Below are positions 1 to 6,914 of a DNA stretch of 60,361 bases, one piece after another. Source of the stretch: Spirulina sp. CS-785/01. Lineage in GTDB: Bacteria > Cyanobacteriota > Cyanobacteriia > Cyanobacteriales > Spirulinaceae. Position 1 is the first letter of the stretch. Every line of letters starts with the position of its first letter. The notes below the pieces were generated by a model. It did not search any database and was not told where the DNA came from. It saw only the letters and a list, made by a program, of their open reading frames with translations. Position numbers and translations under genes: made by a program. The DNA lies in contig NZ_JAQMSD010000124.1 in NCBI RefSeq assembly GCF_028330525.1, positions 1-60,361 on the forward strand. The letters are read 5' to 3'.

Positions 1-574
1 CTAAAATGCGTAGCTAGTTTTAGGCTCTTTGTCTGGTCATTAAACATCCGTAGAGAGGTAAGGAAGTGTGGCTAGATTAACCAACTTGGGAAACCTTGAC
101 GAAGCTAACTTTACCCGATTTTTCGGAGATTTTGATGTTATATGATTTGGAAAAAATCAGTATTTTTGGGTTGGGCTACGGAACTTCTCCCTTTGGTGAA
201 CCGTCCCGTGACGGAACTTCTCCCTTTGGTGAACCGTCCCGTGGGCGAGTGGGTTTTGAGGACAGGAGGCTGTTTCCCTTCCTGTTGTCACAGACAAGGA
301 AACCTGTTATCCTAACCATTGCTGTCCCCGTACGCTGCCAAGCGATTGGAGACATTCGCCAGAGGTTAACCCTAGCCATCAGAAAAAATTTTCGGCTTTA
401 CTGGCTGAAAGTAAACACAAAAATCTAATGATGGTGTATGGTACGAAATAACCAAATATTCTTTTCTTTTTTAGAAGTGGGCTTCGACGGTCTTCACGAT
501 CTCAGTCCCTTCACCGCAGCCTTCTGACCTCAGCTATCAGGCAATTCACTGAACACGAGGTAATGTAAACGGAG
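1..574. other. Leader region without a convincing gene
   Basis: No reading frame here looks coding. The open frames at about 96-428 on the plus strand and 176-379 on the minus strand are both created by the 33-bp tandem repeat at 178-243 and show no recognisable protein pattern. I see no tRNA cloverleaf. The stretch 470-560 is GC-richer and could be leader sequence for the gene that starts near 581, but I cannot assign a promoter. Confidence 0.5.
178..243. repeat. Two perfect tandem copies of a 33-bp unit
   Basis: Positions 178-210 and 211-243 are identical 33-mers that begin ACGGAACTTC and end CCGTCCCGTG. The unit carries short inverted ends (ACGG and CCGT), so each copy can form a weak hairpin. 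Perfect identity points to recent slippage or amplification. Confidence 0.85.
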
Positions 575-580
575 GTGGAA

Positions 581-997
581 GTGCAGAAGAGGTGTGTCCG
601 AAATCGGAAACGGTCTAAACGGAGGGCAATTTATTGCCCGTATCATGGCTGTTATTTAGATAGTGTCAGCAAAAAGTATTCCCTTTATACTGAGTCGGCG
701 GGTCAATTGCGATCGCGCGGCATTAATCGGTTAGCAGCGTTACTGTTAGTGGCGACACGAACGGCAGTGCCTTTAGTGGGGGAATGGTTAGAGGCGTTTT
801 GGTGTCCAGAGTGTGAGGAAACACGCTGGTATCATGTTCATAAAGTGGGCGATCGCGAGTATAAGATTACGCCTGCCCCCCCAGAGTTATGGAAGCAAGC
901 GAGTGGGGTAACTGATCCCCATGGCAACCCGTCCGTGGGAGAATTTACCCGACGGGAGTCCCGGAATAAGGGGAAAAAGCAATTTGGTCGCAACTGA
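581..997 (+). CDS. Conserved hypothetical protein with a zinc-ribbon-like Cys pattern
   Basis: This protein of about 138 residues has a basic N-terminus. One cysteine/histidine cluster (CPYHGC) lies near residue 20 and a CPEC pair near residue 84, followed by a Trp/His-rich stretch. Four such ligands suggest one structural zinc site. The C-terminal 40 residues are polar and basic, which would suit nucleic-acid binding, but that is inference. GTG at 581 is preferred over the GTG at 575 because GGAGG at 571-575 then lies five bases upstream. I do not recognise the family by name. It stands alone ahead of the DUF29 cluster. Confidence 0.65.
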   Translation: MQKRCVRNRKRSKRRAIYCPYHGCYLDSVSKKYSLYTESAGQLRSRGINRLAALLLVATRTAVPLVGEWLEAFWCPECEETRWYHVHKVGDREYKITPAPPELWKQASGVTDPHGNPSVGEFTRRESRNKGKKQFGRN

Positions 998-1045
998 GTC
1001 GAAGAGGAGTTGGATGGGGTGTCCTGACGAGGACATGAGAAGACG

Positions 1046-1498
1046 ATGAACCAATCGCTCTATGAAAAAGATTTTTATACTTGGATTCAACAGCAGGCCA
1101 ATTTATTAAGTCAAAAGCAATTTAATCAGTTGGACTTAGTGCATTTGGTCGAGGAATTGGAGGATTTGGGGAAGCGTCACTACGACCAACTAGAATCTCG
1201 TTTAATGCAGTTGATCGCTCATCTCCTCAAATGGCAAGTGCAACACTGGAAACGAACGAACAGTTGGCGAGCCACGATTCGGGTGCAGCGAAAAGCAATT
1301 GCTAAACTCCTGCAACGAAATCCGGGACTGCGATCGCGTTTAGAGGAAGCAATGGAGGAAAGTTGGGATCAAGCGCGGGATTTAGCGATTGTCGAGACTG
1401 ATTTACCCGATGAGCAATTTCCTGAGCAGTGTCCGTTTTCCTTGGAGCAGGTGATGAGTGAGGATTTTTGGCCAGAGCCGGAAAATCGCTCAGAATGA
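1046..1498 (+). CDS. DUF29 family protein
   Basis: A 150-residue all-helical protein with the DUF29 layout. It has an N-terminal LYEKDFYTWIQQQA motif, an acidic helix (LVHLVEELEDLGKR), a central helix rich in Trp, His and Arg (LLKWQVQHWKRTNSWR), and a C-terminal FPEQCPFSLEQVMSEDFWPE tail. DUF29 proteins are greatly expanded in cyanobacteria and have no established biochemical role. The ATG at 1046 follows a purine-rich AGAAGACG stretch. It is the first of four intact DUF29 genes within 3.5 kb and the most diverged from the other three. Confidence 0.88.
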   Translation: MNQSLYEKDFYTWIQQQANLLSQKQFNQLDLVHLVEELEDLGKRHYDQLESRLMQLIAHLLKWQVQHWKRTNSWRATIRVQRKAIAKLLQRNPGLRSRLEEAMEESWDQARDLAIVETDLPDEQFPEQCPFSLEQVMSEDFWPEPENRSE

Positions 1499-1552
1499 TA
1501 CGACCTTCTCAAAGGTTGGGATGAACCCAAAAAGCAATGAACAGCAATCTAA

Positions 1553-1687
1553 AAAACGATTATTGATCCGAAAGCGGTGCGGGATGCGAGTCGAGAAACG
1601 GGGCTGCCCGAGACGGTGTTTCCTGAGTCTTGTCCCTTTGCGATCGCAGAAATTTTAGAACCCAGTTTTTTACCTGACTTACCATGA
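1553..1687 (+). pseudogene. DUF29 C-terminal remnant
   Basis: The frame ending at the TGA 1685-1687 encodes about 44 residues matching only the end of a DUF29 protein. It contains an AVRDASRETGLPETVFPE stretch and then the IAEILEPSFLPDLP tail. There is no start and no N-terminal domain, so it is a scar. Its stop codon overlaps the ATG of the following Rpn-type gene by four bases. The intact ancestor was therefore probably translationally coupled to that gene. Confidence 0.75.
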
Positions 1688-2625
1688 CTCAACCCGCAGA
1701 TATTGGGGGCAAGCGTCTCATCAGTCTAGCTCCAGAAAGTTGGGCGCAATGGCTCACCCAAATGCCCGATCTCACCTTCCGAGAAATGATTAACTCTGAC
1801 TTACAATGGGTGAGTCGAGAAAACGACATTCTCTTAAAAGTCAGCAGTCCTGATACCGGAGAGTTTTTACTCCTCAACGAACTCCAACTGCGCTATAACG
1901 GCAAAGTTCCCCGTCGGATGCGAGCTTATATCGCTTTGGTTGAGGAAAAATATCAACTCCCGGTTTACCCCGTCCTCGTGAATATTCTGCCCCATGCCAT
2001 CAACCCCAGAATTCCAACTCGTTATGAATCCAATTTTCAAGGCATCCAAGCCTATCAGGACTATCGAGTGATTAACCTGTGGGAAGTAGAGGTAGAGACA
2101 GTATTTGCACAAAATCTTCGTAGTTTATATCCCTTTGTCCCGGTTTTGAGAGGAGGGGGAGAAGAAACAGTCGTCCGAGAAGCGGTCAGGGAACTGAGAG
2201 AAGATGAACAGTTAAGAGACTTAGAGCCGTTGCTCTCCTTTTTTGCCTCCTTTGTGTTAGAACTACCAGTAGTACAAGAGATCATGAGGTGGGATATGGT
2301 GGTTTTAAGAGAGTCCCCTTGGTATCAACAGATTTTACAAGAGGGTTTACAAGAAGGTATGCAACAGGGATTGCAACAGGGATTGCAACAGGGATTGCAA
2401 CAGGGATTGCAACAGGGATTGCAACAGGGATTGCAACAGGGATTGCAACAGGGAGAAGTGCAATTAGTCTTGCGCCAATTAACTCGTCGCCTGGGAGCAT
2501 TAAACGAGGCTCAACAACAGCACATTCGGCGACTGTCTCTGGAACAACTGGAAGCCTTGGCTGAGGCTTTACTGGATTTCTCGACGGTCGAAGAATTAGA
2601 GACTTGGTTAGCGAATCACGCTTAG
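1684..2625 (+). CDS. Rpn-family PD-(D/E)XK nuclease with DUF4351 tail
   Basis: A 313-residue protein of the Rpn recombination-promoting nuclease / putative transposase type common in cyanobacteria. Residues 1-200 form the nuclease-like part. DILLKV near residue 48 and the E-x-Q motif in LNELQLRY near residue 65 fit a PD-(D/E)XK core. Residues about 225-257 are a low-complexity QQGL repeat. The last 55 residues are a DUF4351 domain ending LEALAEALLDFSTVEELETW. Family members in E. coli (RpnA-D) nick DNA and stimulate RecA-independent recombination. Whether this one is active is unknown. Its ATG overlaps the stop of the upstream DUF29 scar. Confidence 0.85.
   Translation: MTQPADIGGKRLISLAPESWAQWLTQMPDLTFREMINSDLQWVSRENDILLKVSSPDTGEFLLLNELQLRYNGKVPRRMRAYIALVEEKYQLPVYPVLVNILPHAINPRIPTRYESNFQGIQAYQDYRVINLWEVEVETVFAQNLRSLYPFVPVLRGGGEETVVREAVRELREDEQLRDLEPLLSFFASFVLELPVVQEIMRWDMVVLRESPWYQQILQEGLQEGMQQGLQQGLQQGLQQGLQQGLQQGLQQGLQQGEVQLVLRQLTRRLGALNEAQQQHIRRLSLEQLEALAEALLDFSTVEELETWLANHA
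2362..2454 (+). repeat. 12-bp minisatellite encoding QQGL repeats
   Basis: Seven perfect copies of CAACAGGGATTG, followed by CAACAGGGA, lie inside the Rpn-type gene. The 12-bp unit keeps the reading frame and codes for Gln-Gln-Gly-Leu. It sits exactly at the hinge between the nuclease-like part and the DUF4351 tail. Copy number could change by slippage without breaking the protein. Confidence 0.95.
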
Positions 2626-2684
2626 AAAGAGGAGTCGCGGTATGGGAACGTATTATGGACTTGGCCTAATTCAACAGTTTTCTG

Positions 2685-2903
2685 TTGAGTGTCCTGTATC
2701 AGGATGTTTACGGTGAAGGAAAACAAGAGGAAGCGGTTGCGTTGGTTATACGTCAACTCAGTCGCCGTTTTGGAGAACTGGATATGGGGTTGAGTGAACG
2801 AATTCGAGGGTTAACTGTCGCTCAGTTGGAAGATTTGGCGGAGGCGTTGTTGGATTTTACGACGGTGGCGGAGTTGCAGGCTTGGTTACGGGGGGTGGAG
2901 TAG
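2685..2903 (+). pseudogene. Orphan DUF4351 C-terminal fragment
   Basis: The frame codes for the final 70 residues or so of an Rpn-type protein. YQDVYGEGKQEE is followed by a DUF4351 domain ending LEDLAEALLDFTTVAELQAW. The nuclease domain is absent, and the only in-frame start is a TTG within the fragment. It is either a remnant of a second Rpn gene or the 3' product of a tandem duplication. Confidence 0.75.
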
Positions 2904-2959
2904 CGCGATCGCAGTTTTGAGCAATTCCCGAAATGGGGCGGAATGACAAGGGAGCAACA

Positions 2960-3424
2960 ATGGCCAAGCAATTACAACAGACCAATCAAAAACTCTACGA
3001 GACAGATTATAATCTTTGGGTTTTAGATACGGTAAAAAAGCTCAAAGAGAGAGACTTTGCTGCGCTTGATCTAGAAGAGTTGATTGATGAAATTTTAGAC
3101 TTGAGTCGGCGTAGTAAGAAGAAAGTTAAAAGCTTGTTAAGGAATTTATTTGAGCATTTACTGAAACTGAGTTACTGGGAAAGTGAGGTGGAGAGAAATC
3201 AGTTTCATTGGCAAGGGGAAATCCGAAATTTTCGGAAACAAATTCGAGATGAGTTAGAGGATAGTCCTAGTCTGAGAAATTATTTACAGGGCGTTTTCGA
3301 GGAATGTTATGAAGATGCCAAAGAAATCGTCAGTGATCGGTCGCAGCTTCCGTTAGATGCTTTTCCTGAAAAGGCGATCGCGTCTTTAGAGCAGGTTTTA
3401 GATGAAAACTGGCTTCCTGAGTAG
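2960..3424 (+). CDS. DUF29 family protein (tandem copy 1)
   Basis: A DUF29 protein of about 154 residues. It shows the signature KLYETDYNLWVLDTVKKL at the N-terminus, an LEELIDEILDLSRR helix, and an ALEQV/LDENWLPE-type tail. The start at ATG 2960 is favoured over ATG 2933 because AAGGGAG lies just upstream and because related proteins begin at this point. The 5' half, including about 50 bp of upstream sequence, is almost identical to the next gene. The 3' half is clearly diverged, so the pair is mosaic. A solo end of a MITE-like element lies 15 bp behind the stop codon. Confidence 0.88.
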   Translation: MAKQLQQTNQKLYETDYNLWVLDTVKKLKERDFAALDLEELIDEILDLSRRSKKKVKSLLRNLFEHLLKLSYWESEVERNQFHWQGEIRNFRKQIRDELEDSPSLRNYLQGVFEECYEDAKEIVSDRSQLPLDAFPEKAIASLEQVLDENWLPE

Positions 3425-3438
3425 AATGAAAAACTGTT

Positions 3439-3460
3439 GTAAGCATTCAGGTTGACTAGA
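3439..3460 (+). repeat. Solo terminal inverted repeat of a MITE-like element
   Basis: The 22 bases starting GTAAGCATTCAGGTTGAC match, in the forward orientation, the terminal sequence of the element at 32314-32532, whose right end is the near-exact reverse complement. No second end follows within the next 100 bp. This is therefore a truncated copy, or a scar left between two tandem DUF29 genes. Confidence 0.7.
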
Positions 3461-3556
3461 CGCTTCCTCTACCGTCCTCCTTAAAAAAGGGGAAGCCATA
3501 CGCGATCGCAGGTTTGAGCAATTCCCGAAATGGGGCGAAATGACAAGCGAGCAAAA

Positions 3557-4018
3557 ATGGCCAAGCAATTACAACAGACCAATCAAAAACTCTACGAGAC
3601 AGATTATAATCTTTGGGTTTTAGACACGGTAAAAAAGCTCAAGGAACAAGACTTTGCTGCGCTTGATCTAGAAGAGTTGATTGATGAGATTTTAGATTTG
3701 AGTCGGCGGGAAAAACGGAAGCTAGAAAGTTTACTAACCCGACTTTTTGAACATCTGCTCAAACTCCAATATTGGAACTCGGAACGAGAAAGAAATCAAG
3801 GCCATTGGCAAGGAGAGATTAGAAATTTTCGGATTCAAATCCAGCGAGAATTAAAAGCTAGTCCTAGCTTAAAGCGTCATCTTGTAGATATTTTCCATGA
3901 CTGTTATCAAGATGCTCGCAAAATTGTGGCAGATAAAACTCAGTTATCTCTTGAGACGTTTCCTGAAACTCCCCTTGCTGAGTTAGAAAAGGTATTAGAT
4001 GAAAACTGGCTACCTTGA
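3557..4018 (+). CDS. DUF29 family protein (tandem copy 2)
   Basis: A DUF29 protein of about 153 residues, with ATG 3557 chosen by analogy to copy 1 (an in-frame ATG also exists at 3530). From about 3502 to 3708 the DNA is nearly identical to 2905-3111. Beyond the LDLSRR codons the two genes part, and this copy becomes more like the third gene (REKRKLESLLTRLFEHLL). It ends LEKVLDENWLP. A breakpoint at a conserved helix boundary suggests gene conversion or unequal crossing-over within the array. Confidence 0.88.
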   Translation: MAKQLQQTNQKLYETDYNLWVLDTVKKLKEQDFAALDLEELIDEILDLSRREKRKLESLLTRLFEHLLKLQYWNSERERNQGHWQGEIRNFRIQIQRELKASPSLKRHLVDIFHDCYQDARKIVADKTQLSLETFPETPLAELEKVLDENWLP

Positions 4019-4058
4019 ATAGTTATATTTGGAGGTAGGGGATTTGGGAGAGCGAAAA

Positions 4059-4538
4059 ATGAGTAAGACATTACGGGAAGACTTAAAGCAATTATATGAA
4101 AAAGATTATCATCTTTGGGTTTTGGAAACCGTTAAATCTCTTAAACAAAGAGAGCTAAATTCTCTGGATTGGGAAAATTTAATTGATGAAGTTTTAGATT
4201 TGAGTAAACGAGAGAAGCGGACAATAGAAAGTTTATTGATCCGACTTTTTGAATATTTATTGATTTGCCAATATTGGCAACTCGAAAAAGAAAGGAATCG
4301 TGGGCATTGGGAAAGAGAAATCAATAATTTTAGGCTACAAATCCTCAGACAATTAGAAGACAGTCCCAGTTTGAAACCGCATCTTGAACAGCGATCGCAA
4401 CGCTGTTATCAAGATGGTCGTAAACTAGCTGCCAAGCATTCTCAACTCTCTTTAGAGACATTTCCGGAAAACGCGATCGCTCCCTTAGAAAAGGTGCTAG
4501 ATGAAAACTGGCTACCCAATGAAGAGTTAGAAGAATAA
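4059..4538 (+). CDS. DUF29 family protein (third tandem copy)
   Basis: A 159-residue DUF29 protein: LYEKDYHLWVLETVKSLK, LIDEVLDLSKREKR, a Trp/Arg helix (YWQLEKERNRGHW) and the LEKVLDENWLP tail, followed by a short extension NEELEE. ATG 4059 has a good GGGAG at 4046-4050. A longer in-frame TTG start at 4029 is less likely. The TAA stop is followed directly, in the same frame, by another complete DUF29 tail (4539-4649). The gene end therefore looks like a fused and then terminated chimera. Confidence 0.88.
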   Translation: MSKTLREDLKQLYEKDYHLWVLETVKSLKQRELNSLDWENLIDEVLDLSKREKRTIESLLIRLFEYLLICQYWQLEKERNRGHWEREINNFRLQILRQLEDSPSLKPHLEQRSQRCYQDGRKLAAKHSQLSLETFPENAIAPLEKVLDENWLPNEELEE

Positions 4539-4649
4539 GACGCAAGAGCGATCGCATCCCAAAAATCAGGATTACCGCTTTCGGCTTTTCCAGAATCTGC
4601 GATCGCCCCCTTAGAGACAGTATTAGACGAAACTTGGCTACCTGAGTAG
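4539..4649 (+). pseudogene. DUF29 C-terminal remnant in frame behind a DUF29 stop
   Basis: Immediately after the TAA at 4536-4538, the same frame encodes 36 residues: a DARAIASQKSGLPLSAFPE stretch and the LETVLDETWLPE tail. This is a second DUF29 terminus placed back to back with the first. It has no start and no N-terminal part. Stop readthrough would give a protein with two tails, but I see no readthrough signal. Confidence 0.78.
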
Positions 4650-4724
4650 AAGGAAAACCTAAAGGAGAGACGTGCGATCGCGATTGAGTAGTCAGTTGGT
4701 GGAAAAAGTCAGCTAAGTCCTCTT

Positions 4725-5576
4725 GTGAACACAGATAGTCTGTTTTACCGCCTTTTTCAGAACTTTCCCCCTCTGTTATTTGAACTGATAGGAGTCTCAG
4801 TTCCTCAGAGTGAAGGCTATCAGTTTAACTCCGTCGAGTTAAAACAAACCGCCTTTCGCTTAGATGGAGTCTTTGCGCCCCCAAAGCAGGCCGAAACATC
4901 GCCAATTTTCTTCGTAGAAGTGCAGTTTTCGGGGGAAAGAGAATTCTACAGTCGTTTATTTACAGAGATTTTCTTATATCTCCGTCAGTATAAACCCCGT
5001 CACCCTTGGCAAGCGGTGGTGATTTATCCCAGTCGGCAGGTTGATATTGGAGAAACCCAGCATTACCAAGAATTACTAGAGCAACGAACGAGTCGGATTT
5101 ATTTAGATGAATTAGCTAAGAATCCCGATAGTATTGGGTTGTCCTTGGTGCAGTTAGTGATGGATTCGCAAGAGGAAGCCATTCAGCGAGGGAAGGCATT
5201 AGTGTCACAAACAAAACAAGAGATTGAAGAGGGGCTAACGCGAAGACAAATCTTAGATTTAGTTGAGACTATCATAGTGTATAAGATACCCAATTTAAGT
5301 CCGGAGGAGATTCAAGAGATGTTGGGATTTACAGAGATAGACATCAAACAAACCCGGTTTTATCAAGAGGTTTACGCTGAGGGAGCGCAAGAAGGACGAC
5401 AAGAAGGAGAAGTCCAATTAGTCTTACGGTTGTTAAGCCGTCGTTTTGGCCAATTGGGGGCAAGGCAAGAGCAGCAAATTCGGCAACTTTCGCTAGAACA
5501 GTTGGAAGCGTTAGCGGAAGCGTTATTGGATTTTTCCAGTCTGGCTGAGTTAGAGGAGTGGTTGGAGCGGCAGTAA
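4725..5576 (+). CDS. Rpn-family (DUF2887) nuclease-like protein with DUF4351 tail
   Basis: A 283-residue protein starting at GTG. Residues 1-110 match the DUF2887/Rpn type: NTDSLFYRLFQNFPP at the start, an RLDGVFAPP aspartate near residue 47, and FFVEVQFSG (E-x-Q) near residue 66. Together these form a plausible PD-(D/E)XK active site. Residues 110-215 are helical. Then come an EGRQEGE linker and a DUF4351 domain ending LEALAEALLDFSSLAELEEW. It is a different subfamily from the Rpn-type gene at 1684. The last 260 bp are duplicated in tandem straight after the stop. Confidence 0.85.
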   Translation: MNTDSLFYRLFQNFPPLLFELIGVSVPQSEGYQFNSVELKQTAFRLDGVFAPPKQAETSPIFFVEVQFSGEREFYSRLFTEIFLYLRQYKPRHPWQAVVIYPSRQVDIGETQHYQELLEQRTSRIYLDELAKNPDSIGLSLVQLVMDSQEEAIQRGKALVSQTKQEIEEGLTRRQILDLVETIIVYKIPNLSPEEIQEMLGFTEIDIKQTRFYQEVYAEGAQEGRQEGEVQLVLRLLSRRFGQLGARQEQQIRQLSLEQLEALAEALLDFSSLAELEEWLERQ

Positions 5577-5848
5577 AGATGTTGGGATTTACAGAGATAG
5601 ACATCAAACAAACTCGGTTTTATCAAGAGGTTTACGCTGAGGGAGCGCAAGAGGGACGACAAGAAGGGCGACAAGAAGGAGAAGTTCAATTAGTCTTACG
5701 CTTGTTAAGCCGTCGTTTTGGCGAGTTGGGGGCAAGGCAAGAGCAGCAAATTCGGCAACTTTCGCTAGAACAGTTGGAAGCGTTAGCGGAAGCGTTATTG
5801 GATTTTTCCAGTCTGGCTGAGTTAGAGGAGTGGTTGGAGCAACAGTAA
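5317..5848 (+). repeat. Direct tandem duplication of 260 bp, second copy 12 bp longer
   Basis: Unit 1 is 5317-5576 and unit 2 is 5577-5848, abutting without a gap. Each starts AGATGTTGGGATTTACAGAG and ends at a TAA. They are nearly identical apart from a few substitutions and one added 12-bp CGACAAGAAGGG-type unit in copy 2, which codes for one extra Arg-Gln-Glu-Gly. The duplication copies precisely the linker and DUF4351 tail of the Rpn-type gene. Confidence 0.92.
5579..5848 (+). pseudogene. Duplicated Rpn linker + DUF4351 tail
   Basis: The second duplicate unit is open from ATG 5579 and would give an 89-residue protein: MLGFTEIDIKQTRFYQEVY, an EGRQEGRQEGE linker and a full DUF4351 domain. 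It has no nuclease domain and no ribosome binding site of its own. It could be translated by reinitiation because the preceding TAA lies three bases upstream. I treat it as a 3' gene fragment, although a free DUF4351 domain could still act as a partner of the full protein. Confidence 0.7.
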
Positions 5849-5876
5849 AAGCGATGGCTGTCAATATTGTTCTAGA

Positions 5877-6039
5877 CAATTAGCAGACAATCCCAGTTTC
5901 TTGAACAGCGATTTAATGCTGTTATCCAGAGGGTCACAAACTGGCTTCCAAGTATTCTCAACTCCGTCTTTATATACTTCCGGAATGTGCGATCGCACCA
6001 CTAGAGTAAGTGTTAGACGAAAGTTGGTTTCCTGAGTAG
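5877..6039 (+). pseudogene. Decayed DUF29 C-terminal remnant
   Basis: Nucleotides 5877-6039 align with the 3' end of the DUF29 gene at 4059 (shared pieces include CAGTTTCTTGAACAGCGAT and TATTCTCAACTC), but with frame breaks and internal stops. It ends with the usual tail codons for LDESWFPE and TAG at 6037-6039. It forms the start of a block that is repeated on the far side of the MNT gene. Confidence 0.72.
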
Positions 6040-6160
6040 AGTGGTTAATGAGGATTGCGTTTCCCGGTCTGATCTCATCTAAGGCTCTATCGAATCTATT
6101 AAATTAACCCGTTTAAACGGGTTTTAGCTCTGAGCCTTGGGTTTGAACCCAAGGCTCACT
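5987..6160 (+). repeat. Left direct repeat flanking the first MNT/HEPN module
   Basis: This 174-bp block matches 6651-6822 with a few substitutions and small gaps. It contains the end of a DUF29 scar, a spacer beginning AGGATTGCGTTTCCCGGTC, a perfect hairpin AACCCGTTTAAACGGGTT, and a second hairpin GAGCCTTGGG...CCCAAGGCTC. The two hairpins belong to a dispersed palindromic family also found at 33.3, 34.6 and 47.65 kb. Confidence 0.9.
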
Positions 6161-6184
6161 TATGAACGGATGAACGGAAACCCT

Positions 6185-6532
6185 ATGAACAGTTATCGTG
6201 CCACGGCTCAACAGCGAAAGCAGCAAGAAATTGCTCAGACTGACCAACGTTGGCGACAGGCCCAGCAAGTCGCCCAGCAAGGGGCTGCTTGGTTAAGAGA
6301 ACAGTATCATGTGCAAGAAGTAATTTTATTTGGTTCAGCCGTAGTGCGCGATCGCTTTCACCTCACTTCAGATATTGATCTGGCCGTCAGTGATTTACCC
6401 TCAGAAGTGTTTTTTACGGCGGTTGCTCAGTTACAAGATTTATCTCCAGCGTTTAAAGTGGATTTAGTCCGGTTAGACCACTGTCAAGCGTCCTTGCGGC
6501 AGGTGATTTTGACCGAAGGGAAACCTCTATGA
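6185..6532 (+). CDS. MNT-type nucleotidyltransferase (antitoxin-like)
   Basis: A 115-residue minimal nucleotidyltransferase. The GS motif is at residues 50-51 (VILFGSAVV) and the D-x-D pair at residues 63 and 65 (TSDIDLAVSD). These are the metal- and NTP-binding residues of the family. MNT proteins pair with HEPN proteins in toxin-antitoxin modules, where some AMPylate the HEPN partner. Its stop overlaps an ATG (ATGA) that opens a HEPN-like gene, but that gene is cut after 16 codons. ATG 6185 is chosen; ATG 6170 is also in frame. Longer starts run into the flanking repeat. Confidence 0.8.
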   Translation: MNSYRATAQQRKQQEIAQTDQRWRQAQQVAQQGAAWLREQYHVQEVILFGSAVVRDRFHLTSDIDLAVSDLPSEVFFTAVAQLQDLSPAFKVDLVRLDHCQASLRQVILTEGKPL

Positions 6533-6579
6533 ATGGTCGCTATTTAATCCTTGCTGGGCGAATTCGTCGAGAGATTTGA
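6529..6579 (+). pseudogene. HEPN gene stub
   Basis: An ATG overlapping the MNT stop opens a frame of 16 codons (MNGRYLILAGRIRREI) and then TGA. The position and opening fit the HEPN partner expected after an MNT gene. At the point of loss the sequence runs directly into a DUF29 C-terminal frame, so the rest of the gene has been replaced. Confidence 0.55.
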
Positions 6580-6703
6580 GCAATCTTATCAAGATGCGAG
6601 AGCGATCGCGTCCTAGAAATTAGGATTGCCGCTTTCTACTTTTCCAGAACGTGCGATCGCATCGCTAGATATTGTGTTAGACGAAAATTGGTTTCCTGAG
6701 TAG
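6572..6703 (+). pseudogene. DUF29 C-terminal remnant fused to the HEPN stub
   Basis: One frame over from the HEPN stub, the bases from 6572 encode RFEQSYQDARAIAS, a stop, and then KLGLPLSTFPE and the LDIVLDENWFPE tail with TAG at 6701-6703. It has one internal stop and no N-terminus. It is the fourth DUF29 tail without a body in this region. Confidence 0.75.
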
Positions 6704-6822
6704 AGTGTAATAAGGATTGCGTTTCCCGGTCTGATCTCATCTAAGGCTCTATCGAATGTATTAAATTAACCCGTTAAAACGGGTTTTAGCTCTGAGCCTT
6801 GGGTTCAAACCCAAGGCTCACT
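6651..6822 (+). repeat. Right direct repeat flanking the first MNT/HEPN module
   Basis: A 172-bp copy of 5987-6160: DUF29 tail end, the same 50-bp spacer, and the same two hairpins with small changes (AACCCGTTAAAACGGGTT). Together with the left copy it brackets the MNT gene and HEPN stub in direct orientation. Confidence 0.9.
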
Positions 6823-6877
6823 ATCATTTTTACATAACCAGTTCAGTAGAACCGCATAATTTCGCTTCATCGTTGAT

Positions 6878-6883
6878 TATAAT
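6878..6883 (+). promoter_or_regulatory. Possible -10 box for the glycan operon
   Basis: A perfect TATAAT stands 32 bp before the ATG of the ABC transporter, in an AT-rich gap of 92 bp after the repeat. No good -35 hexamer sits 17 bp upstream, so the assignment rests on the -10 sequence and its position at the start of a long co-directional run. Confidence 0.35.
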
Positions 6884-6914
6884 ATTAAAAACTTGTGAGG
6901 TTTTCTCCTAACTT

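Noticed and set aside
96-428. Open frame of 110 residues near the left edge
   Set aside because: Its middle consists of the translated 33-bp tandem repeat and the rest has no protein-like pattern. There is no ribosome binding site.
1458-1658. Open frame of 66 residues overlapping the end of the first DUF29 gene
   Set aside because: A different frame in the same region carries the recognisable DUF29 tail, so this one is a shadow.
2362-2454. Regularly repeated 12-mers considered as a CRISPR array
   Set aside because: There are no spacers. Units are contiguous, in frame and inside a coding gene. No cas genes are present in the window.
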